Source of the DNA: Bradyrhizobium sp. JYMT SZCCT0428
Lineage (GTDB): Bacteria; Pseudomonadota; Alphaproteobacteria; Rhizobiales; Xanthobacteraceae
Length of the DNA stretch: 64,000 nt
Assembly: GCF_018131075.1 (NCBI RefSeq)
Contig: NZ_JAFCLS010000007.1
Span: forward strand, 185,672-249,671
Reading direction: 5' to 3'
The notes beneath the pieces were generated by a model that made no database searches, was not told the DNA's origin, and saw only the letters and a list, made by a program, of their open reading frames with translations. Shown here piece by piece: positions 53,566 to 62,338 of this stretch. Numbering within the stretch: the first letter of the stretch is position 1; each line of letters opens with the position of its first letter. The position numbers were made by a program, and so were the translations under genes.

Positions 53566-55092
53566 GTGATCATCGGCGGCGAACGTTCCATCAGCTACCC
53601 CCAGATCCACGACCGCATCGCGCGCGCGGCGACGGGATTTCAAAGCCTCGGCCTTGGCGGCGGCACGCCGGTCGCGATGATGCTGCGCAATGATTTTGCG
53701 TTGTTCGAGGTTACCGGCGCAGCCGCCGCGCTCGGCAGCCCGGTGGTGCCGATCAACTGGCACCTCAAGGCCGAGGAGGTCGCCTATATCCTGGCCGACA
53801 GCGGCGCCGAGATTTTGGTCTGCCATGCGGACCTGTTGCCGCAAATCAGGGACGGGCTATCGGCTCATATCAGATTGCTGATCGTGACCACCCCGCCGGA
53901 GATCGCCGCGGCGTTCAATGTTGCGCCCGCGCTGACGCAAATCCCTGACGGCATGACCGACTGGGACGCCTGGCGCGACACCCATGCGCCATCGCAGCAG
54001 CCGCCGATCGGCAGCGCGCCGATGTTCTATACGTCAGGCACCACGGGTCTGCCTAAAGGCGTGCGGCGCAAGCCGATGAAGCCGGAACAGCAGGCGGCTT
54101 CGGCACGCGTCGGCGGCATCGCTTATGGCGTCAAGCCGAACGACGATCAGGTCATCCTGATGAACGGCCCGATGTACCATTCGGCGCCAAGCTCCTACGG
54201 CATGCTGGCGTTTCGAAGCGGCTGCACGATCGTGCTCGAACCGCGCTTCGATCCAGAGGACATGCTGCAACTGATCACACGCCATCGCGTCACCCACATG
54301 CATATGGTGCCGACCATGTTCGTGCGGCTGCTGCGGCTGCCGGACGAGGTGAAGCAGCGTTACGATCTGTCGTCGCTGCGCTTCGTGGTCCACGGCGCGG
54401 CCCCGTGCCCGCCGCAGGTCAAACGCGCCATGATCGAATGGTGGGGACCGGTCATCAACGAATATTTCGGCTCGACTGAAACCGGAATCCCGGTGTGGCA
54501 CTCGGCCGAAGAGGCGCTGGCCAAACCCGGCACCGTCGGCCGCGCCATCGAAGGCGGTGTCGTGAAGATCTTCCGTCCCGACGGCGAACTGTGCGGCGTC
54601 AACGAACCCGGCGAGATCTTCATGCGGCAGATGTCGGTGCCGGATTTCGACTATCACGGCAAGGCCGAGGCGCGCGCCGAGGCCGGACGCGACGGCCTCG
54701 TCAGCGTCGGCGACGTCGGCTACCTCGACGAGGACGGCTATCTGTTCCTGTGCGATCGCAAACGCGACATGGTGATCTCAGGCGGCGTCAACATCTATCC
54801 CGCCGAAATCGAGAACGCGCTGATCGGCATGGAGGGCGTGCGCGACTGCGCGGTGTTCGGCATTCCCGACGACGAATTCGGTGAACGGCTGTTTGCCTGC
54901 ATCGAGCCCGACACCAATGCTGCGCTATCGCCGGCGGCGGTGCAGGAATTCCTGCGCACGCGGCTCGCCAATTTCAAGGTGCCAAAGGACATCCAGTTCA
55001 TGGACGCAATGCCGCGCGAAGCCACCGGCAAGATTTTTAAACGCAAGTTGCGCGATCTCCACGCCGAGGGCCAACTGCGCGCGATTGTGTGA
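53566..55092 (+). CDS. Acyl-CoA synthetase (AMP-dependent ligase)
   Basis: ANL superfamily enzyme of 508 residues that activates a carboxylate to a CoA thioester. P-loop FYTSGTTGLPKGVRRKP near residue 157, NEYFGSTETGIPVW near 305, YLDEDGYLFLCDRKRDMVIS near 385 and the catalytic Lys in EATGKIFKRKL near 490. GTG start, with AAGGAG seven bases upstream. Substrate unknown; with the binding protein just before, an imported organic acid is likely. Confidence 0.94.
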   Translation: MIIGGERSISYPQIHDRIARAATGFQSLGLGGGTPVAMMLRNDFALFEVTGAAAALGSPVVPINWHLKAEEVAYILADSGAEILVCHADLLPQIRDGLSAHIRLLIVTTPPEIAAAFNVAPALTQIPDGMTDWDAWRDTHAPSQQPPIGSAPMFYTSGTTGLPKGVRRKPMKPEQQAASARVGGIAYGVKPNDDQVILMNGPMYHSAPSSYGMLAFRSGCTIVLEPRFDPEDMLQLITRHRVTHMHMVPTMFVRLLRLPDEVKQRYDLSSLRFVVHGAAPCPPQVKRAMIEWWGPVINEYFGSTETGIPVWHSAEEALAKPGTVGRAIEGGVVKIFRPDGELCGVNEPGEIFMRQMSVPDFDYHGKAEARAEAGRDGLVSVGDVGYLDEDGYLFLCDRKRDMVISGGVNIYPAEIENALIGMEGVRDCAVFGIPDDEFGERLFACIEPDTNAALSPAAVQEFLRTRLANFKVPKDIQFMDAMPREATGKIFKRKLRDLHAEGQLRAIV

Positions 55093-55102
55093 TCCGTCTC
55101 TC

Positions 55103-55186
55103 CGTCATTGCGAGCGCAGCGAAGCAATCCATCTCTCCGCACGAGGATAGATGGATTGCTTCGTCGCTACGCTCCTCGCAATGACG
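55103..55186. repeat. REP-like inverted repeat (CGTCATTGCGAGCGAAGCG type), copy 3
   Basis: CGTCATTGCGAGCGCAGCG and the right arm CGCTCCTCGCAATGACG, with inner CAATCCATCT/AGATGGATTG. It lies between the acyl-CoA synthetase gene and the truncated DUF2855 gene. Confidence 0.88.
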
Positions 55187-55213
55187 ATTAATAGAACAGC
55201 GTTTGAATCGAAC

Positions 55214-55247
55214 AACGTTTTAAGCAACGTTACTGTTGCAAAACGTT
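55214..55247. promoter_or_regulatory. Imperfect palindrome with three AACGTT hexamers
   Basis: AACGTTTTAAGCAAC pairs with GTTGCAAAACGTT around a 6-bp centre. AACGTT occurs at 55214, 55226 and 55242. It lies 50 bp upstream of the DUF2855 start codon and may be the operator of a TetR- or GntR-type regulator that is not in view. Confidence 0.45.
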
Positions 55248-55296
55248 CATCGGATGGCGCAAAGATCACCGCACGTCACAAGCAGGGATCGAGCAA

Positions 55297-56247
55297 ATGA
55301 ACGCCACCGACTTCATCGTCGCCCGCAACGATCTGCAGCAATGCAAGTCGATCGAAACGCAACTGCCTGACGCGGCCGCGTTGCCGGCCGACGCGCTGCT
55401 GGTGAAGGTGACGCATTTCGCCTTCACCGCCAACAACATCACCTATGCCGTGATGGGCGATGCGTTGAAATACTGGCAGCTGTTTCCGGCGCCAAAGGAT
55501 TTTGGAAATATTCCGGTGTGGGGCTTTGGCGAGGTGATCGCCTCGAAGCATCCGAACGTCGCCGTGGGTGAAACCCTGTTCGGCTATTTCCCGATGGCGA
55601 CGCATCTCGTGATCGAGGCCGCCGACGTCACCAAGCGCGGTTTGCGCGACGGCGCCGCGCATCGGCAGGTCGCAGCGCCGGTTTACAACGCCTATGCCCG
55701 CGTCAGCGGCGATCCGGCGTTCACCGGCAAGCAGGGCGACTATCAGGCGCTGCTGCGGCCGCTGTTCATGCTGTCGTTCCTGGTCGACGACTTCCTCGCC
55801 GAAAATGATTTCTATGGCGCGCGCCGCGTGATGTTGTCGTCGGCCTCCAGCAAGACCGCCTACGGCCTTGCGCATCTGCTGCACCGACGTGACGGGATCA
55901 AGGTGATCGGGCTGACCTCGGCTCCGAACGTCGCCTTCGTCAAATCGCTCGGCTGTTACGACGAGGTCGTGACCTACGACGCCGTGACATCGATCCCTGC
56001 GGATTCCCCGGTCACCCTCAACGGCCGCGTCGGACCAGGGGCATATCCTGTCGATTTAGAGATAACCGCTATCTCCTCACGCCCTTCCTGCAGTCTCCCG
56101 AATGGGTATAGGCTCGCGGGAACAGGGATAACGCCGCACAGACGGCCGGTGACGAGAAACGCGCATGCTCGACAGGACGGACGACATTTCGGTAGCCGCC
56201 GACAACTGGCTGGCGCAGTTCGAAGAGGCGCTGGCGAAATCCGATAG
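55297..56247 (+). pseudogene. DUF2855 family protein, C-terminally truncated
   Basis: The first about 240 residues match the DUF2855 (quinone-oxidoreductase-like) family: VKVTHFAFTANNITYAVMGD, VWGFGEVIASKHPNVAVGET, LFMLSFLVDDFLAENDFYGA and RRVMLSSASSKTAYGLAHLL. After about residue 240 (DAVTSIPADSPV) homology ends and the frame runs through non-coding DNA and into the next gene, so the final 110-120 residues expected of the family are missing. A deletion is the simplest explanation, since no continuation is seen in any frame. A ribosome site (AGGGAT) precedes ATG. Confidence 0.78.
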
Positions 56248-57946
56248 CGGCCTGCTGAAGTCGCTGTTCCATGCCGACAGCCATTGGCGCGACGTGCTGG
56301 CGTTGAGCTGGAACATCCAGACAGTCAACGGCGCCGACGCCATCCTGAACGAGCTCGCGCTTCACGCGCCGGCCGCTGGCCCTGTTGGATTTGCGGTGGA
56401 TCCCAACCGCGCCGCCCCGCGCAAGGTGATGCGCGCCGGCACCAACGCAATCGAGGCGATCTTCAAGTTCGAGACCAGGGTCGGACGCGGCAGCGGCATC
56501 ATCCGCCTGATCCCGGACGCCGCCAATGTCCTGAAGGCCTGGACGCTGCTGACCGAACTCGGCGAACTCAAGGGCTTTGAAGAGCAGATCGGCGTAGCGC
56601 GGCCGCGCGGCAACGCCTATTCGCGCGATTTCCGCGGCCCCAACTGGCTCGATCTACGCAAGGCGTCTGCCGGCTATGCCGAACACGACCCCACCGTGCT
56701 GGTGATCGGCGGTGGACAATCCGGCCTCTCGATCGCGGCGCGGCTGAAGCAATTGAATGTCGATACGCTGATCGTCGATCGCGAGAAGCGCATCGGCGAC
56801 AATTGGCGCAAGCGCTATCACGCGCTGACGCTGCATAATCAAGTGCAGGTCAACCACCTGCCCTACATGTACTTCCCGCCGAACTGGCCGACTTACATCC
56901 CGAAGGACAAGCTCGCCAACTGGTTCGAGGCCTATGTCGAAGCCATGGAGTTGAACTTCTGGACCGAGACCGAGTTCGAGGGCGGCAGCTACGACGAGCA
57001 TGAACAGCGCTGGACCGTGACGCTGCGCCGCGCCGACGGCAGCACGCGCACCATGCATCCGCGCCATGTGGTGCTGGCCACCGGCGTCAGCGGCATTGCG
57101 AGCCGGCCCGAGATTGCCGGCCTGAAGGATTTTCGCGGCACTGTGATGCATTCCAGCCAGTACGACGACGGCGAGAACTGGAAGGGCAAGCGCGCGATCG
57201 TGGTCGGCACCGGCAACAGCGGCCACGACATCGCGCAGGACCTGCATTCGAGCGGCGCCGCGGTGACGCTGTTTCAGCGCTCATCGACGCTGGTCGTCAG
57301 CATCGAGCCCTCGGCGCAACTGGTGTACGCGCCCTACAATGAGGGCACGCTCGAGGACAACGATCTGATCGCGACCTCGATGCCGCTGAAGGTCGCGCGG
57401 AGGAGCCATGCGCTGACCACGGAGAGATCAAAGGAGCTCGACAAGGAACTGCTTGAGGGACTGGCGCGCGCGGGCTTCAAACTCGATTTCGGCGAGGATA
57501 ATACCGGCTGGCAGTTCAAATACCTCACGCGCGGCGGCGGTTATTACTTCAACGTCGGCTGCTCCGATTTGATCGTCAAAGGCGATATCGCTCTGAAGCA
57601 GTTCGCCGACGTCGAGAGCTTTGTCGCCGATGGCGCTGACATGAAGGACGGCGAGACCATCACCGCTGATCTCGTCGTGCTGGCGACCGGCTACAAGCGC
57701 CAGGAAGAGCTGGTGCGGCTATTGTTCGGCGAAGCCGTCATGAACCGCGTCGGCACCATCTGGGGCTTTGGCGACGGCCAGGAGCTGCGCAACATGTACA
57801 CCCGCACCGGCCAGCCCGGCCTGTGGTTCATCGCCGGCGGCCTCGCGCAATGCCGCATCGGATCGAAGCACCTGGCGCTGCAGATCAAGGCGATCGAGGA
57901 AGGGTTGCTGCCGCGGGGTGCGAAGCCTGCTGCGGCCGTCGCGTGA
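56165..57946 (+). CDS. NAD(P)/FAD flavin-containing monooxygenase with NTF2-like N-terminus
   Basis: A 593-residue protein: N-terminal NTF2-like domain (about 1-140), then an FAD-binding Rossmann fold with VLVIGGGQSGLSIAARLKQ near residue 180, the NADPH-binding VVGTGNSGHDIAQDLHSS near 345, and a FRGTVMHSSQY motif that resembles the FxGxxxH fingerprint of Baeyer-Villiger and flavin monooxygenases. Likely oxygenates an N, S or carbonyl centre. It overlaps the read-through tail of the DUF2855 gene. Confidence 0.92.
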   Translation: MLDRTDDISVAADNWLAQFEEALAKSDSGLLKSLFHADSHWRDVLALSWNIQTVNGADAILNELALHAPAAGPVGFAVDPNRAAPRKVMRAGTNAIEAIFKFETRVGRGSGIIRLIPDAANVLKAWTLLTELGELKGFEEQIGVARPRGNAYSRDFRGPNWLDLRKASAGYAEHDPTVLVIGGGQSGLSIAARLKQLNVDTLIVDREKRIGDNWRKRYHALTLHNQVQVNHLPYMYFPPNWPTYIPKDKLANWFEAYVEAMELNFWTETEFEGGSYDEHEQRWTVTLRRADGSTRTMHPRHVVLATGVSGIASRPEIAGLKDFRGTVMHSSQYDDGENWKGKRAIVVGTGNSGHDIAQDLHSSGAAVTLFQRSSTLVVSIEPSAQLVYAPYNEGTLEDNDLIATSMPLKVARRSHALTTERSKELDKELLEGLARAGFKLDFGEDNTGWQFKYLTRGGGYYFNVGCSDLIVKGDIALKQFADVESFVADGADMKDGETITADLVVLATGYKRQEELVRLLFGEAVMNRVGTIWGFGDGQELRNMYTRTGQPGLWFIAGGLAQCRIGSKHLALQIKAIEEGLLPRGAKPAAAVA

Positions 57947-57973
57947 ATCAAGTAACATCATGGGGGACTACAC

Positions 57974-58942
57974 ATGCCATCCATTCTGGGCTCGGGCGAA
58001 CACCGGTATCGCGTGGTGGAGAACTGGGCGAAGCTGCCCGATGGCTGGAGCCTGACCGACGTCGCTTCCGTCGCGGTCGACAGCCGCGACCGCATCTACG
58101 TCTTCAACCGCGGCGCCCATCCGATGGTGGTGCTGGACCGCGAGGGGAATTTCCTCAGGAGCTGGGGCGAAGGCCTGTTCAACCGCGCCCATGGCCTGCA
58201 CATCGACGCGGACGACAATCTCTACTGCACCGATGACGGCGACCACACCGTGCGCAAGTGCTCGGTCGACGGCAAGGTGCTGCTGACGATCGGCATCCCG
58301 AACCGGCCAAAGCCATATATGAGCGGCGAGCCGTTCCATCGCTGCACCCATACGGCACTGTCGCCGAAGGGCGAGATTTATGTCTCGGACGGTTACGGCA
58401 ATGCCTGCGTTCACAAATACACGCCCGACGGCAAGCTGCTGAAGACCTGGGGCGAGCCGGGCTCCGATCCCGGCCAGTTCAACATCGTCCACAACATCGC
58501 AACCGACGTAGACGGCTTCGTTTATGTCGCCGACCGAGAGAACCATCGCGTGCAGGTGTTCGACGGCAACGGCAAATACGAGACCCAGTGGAATAATTTG
58601 CACCGGCCCTGCGCGCTGCATTGCTGCGGCGGCAAGCAGCCGCATTTCATTGTCGGCGAGCTCGGCCCCGGCATGCCGGTCAACCTGAACGTACCGAATC
58701 TCGGGCCGCGGCTCTCCATCGTCGACGCCAAGGGCCAGCGGATCGCCCGGCTCGGCGGCGAGGACGGCCCGGGGATCGAGACCGGCAAATTCCTCGCGCC
58801 CCACGGCCTGGCGCTGGATTCCAGAGGCGACATCTATGTCGGCGAAGTCGGCGTCACCAACTGGAAGACCAGCTTTCCGGACACGCCGATGCCGGCAGAG
58901 GTCGGCGTCGGGCGCTGCCTGCAGAAGCTGGAGAAGGTTTAG
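57974..58942 (+). CDS. NHL-repeat protein, peptidyl-hydroxyglycine amidating lyase-like
   Basis: A 322-residue six-bladed beta-propeller of NHL repeats: WSLTDVASVAVDSRDRIYVF, then GEGLFNRAHGLHIDADDNLY, GQFNIVHNIATDVDGFVYVA and FLAPHGLALDSRGDIYVGEV. No signal peptide. It resembles the PAL lyase fold, which cleaves carbinolamides. Its paralogue is at 61422-62291. It follows the flavin monooxygenase gene by 27 bp and is probably co-transcribed. Confidence 0.88.
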   Translation: MPSILGSGEHRYRVVENWAKLPDGWSLTDVASVAVDSRDRIYVFNRGAHPMVVLDREGNFLRSWGEGLFNRAHGLHIDADDNLYCTDDGDHTVRKCSVDGKVLLTIGIPNRPKPYMSGEPFHRCTHTALSPKGEIYVSDGYGNACVHKYTPDGKLLKTWGEPGSDPGQFNIVHNIATDVDGFVYVADRENHRVQVFDGNGKYETQWNNLHRPCALHCCGGKQPHFIVGELGPGMPVNLNVPNLGPRLSIVDAKGQRIARLGGEDGPGIETGKFLAPHGLALDSRGDIYVGEVGVTNWKTSFPDTPMPAEVGVGRCLQKLEKV

Positions 58943-59171
58943 GGCCGGCCGCGCGGCTCGGGGCTTGGCGCGCCCGATCACGATGGATTGACCGCGGATG
59001 CCCGCCCCTGGAGATGCCTTGGAGATGCCTTGAAGGCCCGCGGAACCATGGCGATTCGTGGGCGGCATATGCTGGATAAGGCCCGGAACGCTCTTCACAA
59101 TCCCGTCACGCTGCCTGTAGTATGCAGGGCGCATGCTGCTTCGCAGCTAACATGGGAGTCAGGAGCGTTTC

Positions 59172-59729
59172 TTGAACGCACACGTCTCGCAAGGCGGTTG
59201 GCCGGTACTCGTGCTGAATGCGGATTTCCGGCCGCTGAGTTACTACCCGCTGTCTCTCTGGTCGTGGCAGGACGCGATCAAGGCGGTGTTCCTCGACCGC
59301 GTCAACATCGTCGAGCATTACGACCGCGCGGTGCACAGCCCGAGCTTCGAGATCCAGCTGCCGAGCGTGGTGTCGCTCAAATCCTTCGTCAAGCCGACCA
59401 CGCATCCCGCCTTCACCCGGTTCAACGTCTTCCTGCGCGACCGCTTCTGCTGCCAATATTGCCTGGCGCATGACGACCTCACCTTCGATCACATCATCCC
59501 GCGCAGCAAGGGCGGCCAGACCACCTGGGAGAACGTCGTCGCGGCCTGTTCGCCGTGCAATCTGCGCAAGGGCAACCTGACGCCGCAGCAGGCGCGGATG
59601 TTCCCAAGGCAACACCCGTTCGCGCCGACCGTCCATCAACTGCACCGCAACGGCCGCCTGTTTCCGCCGAACTATCTGCACGATAGCTGGCTGGATTATC
59701 TTTATTGGGATACCGAGCTCGATCCGTAG
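59172..59729 (+). CDS. HNH endonuclease
   Basis: A 185-residue protein with a complete zinc-finger HNH domain: CCQYCLAHDDLTFDHIIPRS, GGQTTWENVVAACSPCNLRK (Cys-x2-Cys, DH, N, Cys-x2-Cys). The N-terminus WPVLVLNADFRPLSYYPLSL is conserved in this bacterial group. TTG start with AGGAG nine bases upstream. It is a common core gene of alphaproteobacteria and probably unrelated to the catabolic neighbours. Confidence 0.92.
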   Translation: MNAHVSQGGWPVLVLNADFRPLSYYPLSLWSWQDAIKAVFLDRVNIVEHYDRAVHSPSFEIQLPSVVSLKSFVKPTTHPAFTRFNVFLRDRFCCQYCLAHDDLTFDHIIPRSKGGQTTWENVVAACSPCNLRKGNLTPQQARMFPRQHPFAPTVHQLHRNGRLFPPNYLHDSWLDYLYWDTELDP

Positions 59730-59746
59730 GATTTTGCGGGGGCAGC

Positions 59747-59838
59747 CGTAGGGTGGGCAAAGGCGCGACAGCGCCGTGCCCACCGTCTCGACAGCGGTAT
59801 CCTGAATGGTGGGCACGCTGCGCTTTGCCCACCCTACG
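59747..59838. repeat. REP-like inverted repeat (GTAGGGTGGGCAAAG type)
   Basis: CGTAGGGTGGGCAAAGGCG and the right arm CGCTTTGCCCACCCTACG, with inner GTGCCCACC/GGTGGGCAC. The right arm carries the stop codon of the convergent GMC oxidoreductase gene. Same family as 7850-7932. Confidence 0.88.
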
Positions 59839-61405
59839 ACCTCTCGCCTTTCAACCTGTCCGCCATCCGCTCAGCAATCGCCACCGTTGTCAGATGTGTG
59901 TTGGCGCGCGGGACTTCCGGCATGATGGAGGCGTCGATGACGCGCAAACCTGTGCAGCCGATCACGCGGCATTCGGGATCGACCACGGCGCGAGGGTCAT
60001 CGGCGGCGCCCATGCGGCAGGTGCCGCTGGCGTGCTGGGCGTCGCTGCACTCCGTGAACAGCCAGTCGTCGAGTTCGGCTTCGCTGAGCGCCTCGTCCAT
60101 CGAGCGGCCGGTCGCGCCATACTCGACGCGGTGGGCGATGTCGGTGATGGCGGGCTGCAGGCAGATCTCGCGCAGGCGGCGCACGCCGTCGCGCATCCGA
60201 ACGAGATCGCTGCGGTCGGACAGCATGAGCTCCTCCACCGCCGGATCGATGGTCGGATCCGGCGTGGTGATGCGGACATGGCCCTGGCTGAACGCCTGGT
60301 AGACCGACACCGCGATGCGGCCGCGCGCGGTGCTGGCCGTCTGATTGACGTCGCGGGCGAGGTTGCCGGCGATCATGATCATGTCGTTCTCGCCGGCGCC
60401 TGCGAGGCCGGAGCTGTAGCGCAGGCAGCAATTGGTGTGGCGGTGCATCAGCGTATTGACCTGGCCGTGCTCGCGCAGATGCAGCAGCGCATCCATGATC
60501 GGATGATCGAGCAGGTTTTCGCCGACCGGCAGGTCGGCCAGAACAGGGATGCCCAACCCCTCCAGCAATGCCGCGGGGCCGATGCCGGAACGCTGCAGAA
60601 TGGCAGGCGAGTGAATGGCACCGGCGCAGAGGATCACCTCATGCTTCGCTGTCGGCGCATATGATTTGCCGCCCATGCGGACCCGGACCGCGCGGGCGTG
60701 GAGCCGGTTGCCTTCGAACTCGATTGCTTCGACCAGGGCATCGCCGACGATCCGCAGATTGTCGCGGCCGCGCGCCGGTTCCAGATAGCCGTCATTGGTG
60801 GAGACGCGGCGTCCGGCCTCGCTGTTGATGGCGTAGGGCGAGACACCGGTGCCGTCAGGCGCATTGTGGTCGTCGCACCAGCCATAGCCGAGGCCGAGCG
60901 CGGACTGACGCAATGCGCGGTCCACGTTTCCCCAATCCGGCACCGGCGCGCGATACACCGGGATCGGGCCGCGATCGCCGTGATACGCCGCGTCCGGAAA
61001 ATTCCTGTCGGTCTCGAGCTTGCAGAACCAGGGCAGCATCGCGTCCCAGCCCCATCCCTCACAGCCGCTGCTCTCCCAGCGGTCGAGATCGTCGGGCACC
61101 GCGCGGATGGCGATCTGGCCGTTGATCGTGGAACTGCCGCCCATGGCGCGACCGCGCCACAGCAGGCGCGGCGCCTGCCGCTCGGTTCGCCGTGCCAGGA
61201 GCTTGGGCCAGCGGAAATTGTCATCGCCGATGGCGCGCATCGGGTTCGGGATCTGGATGTGCTCCGGCGTGTCGGCAGTGCGAAAATCCTGCCCGGCCTC
61301 GAGCAGCAGCACGCGATGGGCGGGGTCCTCGCTGAGGCGCGCGGCCAGCGTGGCGCCGGCAGAGCCGCCGCCGATGATGATCGTGTCGTACTCCTGGTCA
61401 ATCAT
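59834..61405 (-). CDS. GMC family oxidoreductase
   Basis: FAD-dependent alcohol or choline-type dehydrogenase, 523 residues. FAD motif TIIIGGGSAGATLAARLSED, GMC signatures RAMGGSSTINGQIAIR and GAIHSPAILQRSGIGPA, and catalytic His/Asn region QHASGTCRMG and RANTHLTTVAIAERM. It is probably in one unit with the NHL-repeat gene upstream (16 bp between them). Substrate unknown. Confidence 0.94.
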   Translation of the reverse strand: MIDQEYDTIIIGGGSAGATLAARLSEDPAHRVLLLEAGQDFRTADTPEHIQIPNPMRAIGDDNFRWPKLLARRTERQAPRLLWRGRAMGGSSTINGQIAIRAVPDDLDRWESSGCEGWGWDAMLPWFCKLETDRNFPDAAYHGDRGPIPVYRAPVPDWGNVDRALRQSALGLGYGWCDDHNAPDGTGVSPYAINSEAGRRVSTNDGYLEPARGRDNLRIVGDALVEAIEFEGNRLHARAVRVRMGGKSYAPTAKHEVILCAGAIHSPAILQRSGIGPAALLEGLGIPVLADLPVGENLLDHPIMDALLHLREHGQVNTLMHRHTNCCLRYSSGLAGAGENDMIMIAGNLARDVNQTASTARGRIAVSVYQAFSQGHVRITTPDPTIDPAVEELMLSDRSDLVRMRDGVRRLREICLQPAITDIAHRVEYGATGRSMDEALSEAELDDWLFTECSDAQHASGTCRMGAADDPRAVVDPECRVIGCTGLRVIDASIMPEVPRANTHLTTVAIAERMADRLKGERS

Positions 61406-61421
61406 GCGCTTTCACCGGCTG

Positions 61422-62291
61422 TCATTCCCTGACATATTTCTGGATGCGCCAGTTCAGCGTGTCGGCGACGAAGATCTCGTCGCGCGGGCTCACCGCGATG
61501 TAATGGGCTTCACCATACTTACCGAGCGTCTTGCCATGCCCTGCGCCTGATATTATCCCCACCACCTTGCCGTTGAGATCGAGCTTCATGATCTGGCCGG
61601 TGTGACCGGCCGCCAACCAGATGTGCTGGTCGTCGCCCATGAACAGTCCGCACGGCGCGCCGGAATGCTGGGACTGGCGGATGTAATTGCCGTCGGCGTC
61701 GAACACCTGGATGCGCTCGTTCTTGCGGTCGGCGATGTAGAGCAGCCCTTGCGCGTCGAACACCAGGGAGTGCGGCAGATCGAATTCACCGGGCCCCTTG
61801 CCGTTGCCGCCCCAGGTCTTGATGAAATTGCCGTCAGGATCGAACTTGATCACGCACGACGTGCCCTTGCCGTGGCCCTGCAGCACATAGATGTCGCCGG
61901 TCGGGCCGACCACGGCCTCGTTCGGTTCGTGGAACAGCCGCAGGTGCCCGAACGGATGCCACTCGCCGGTGTGGCCCTTGACGCCGAGCACCATTTCCAG
62001 CCGACCGGACGGATTGAACTTGTAGACCAGGTTCGCGGCGACGTCGGTTGCCCAGATATTATCCTGCGCGTCGATCCGCAGGCCGTGCGAGCGTTCGAAC
62101 ATGCCCTCGCCGAACCCGCGTATGAAATGGCCGTCGGGATCGAATTCCATCAGCGGCATCAGCCCGCGATGAATAACGAAGATGTTGCCTTTGGAATTGA
62201 AGGCAACGCCCGACGTGCCACGGAAATTCATGCCCGGCGGCAGCTTGAACGATTCGGCAACCGCCACATAGGGAAGTGGTGGGAATTCCAT
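61422..62291 (-). CDS. NHL-repeat protein, peptidyl-hydroxyglycine amidating lyase-like, second copy
   Basis: A 289-residue beta-propeller with repeats such as GTSGVAFNSKGNIFVIHRGL, GEGMFERSHGLRIDAQDNIW and FDLPHSLVFDAQGLLYIADR. The block GEG-F-R-HGL-IDA-DN is shared with the protein at 57974-58942, so the two are paralogues. It is encoded between the M20 amidohydrolase and GMC genes on the same strand, which suggests that one pathway uses them. Confidence 0.88.
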   Translation of the reverse strand: MEFPPLPYVAVAESFKLPPGMNFRGTSGVAFNSKGNIFVIHRGLMPLMEFDPDGHFIRGFGEGMFERSHGLRIDAQDNIWATDVAANLVYKFNPSGRLEMVLGVKGHTGEWHPFGHLRLFHEPNEAVVGPTGDIYVLQGHGKGTSCVIKFDPDGNFIKTWGGNGKGPGEFDLPHSLVFDAQGLLYIADRKNERIQVFDADGNYIRQSQHSGAPCGLFMGDDQHIWLAAGHTGQIMKLDLNGKVVGIISGAGHGKTLGKYGEAHYIAVSPRDEIFVADTLNWRIQKYVRE

Positions 62292-62338
62292 TCGCGCCGC
62301 CCCTCATGCGAAAAGCTCGTTCGCCAGGTCAGGCCCGC

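Noticed and set aside
58980..59171. Tandem GGAGATGCCTT repeats before the HNH gene
   Set aside because: Only two copies of 11 bp in a short leader; too little to call more than chance.
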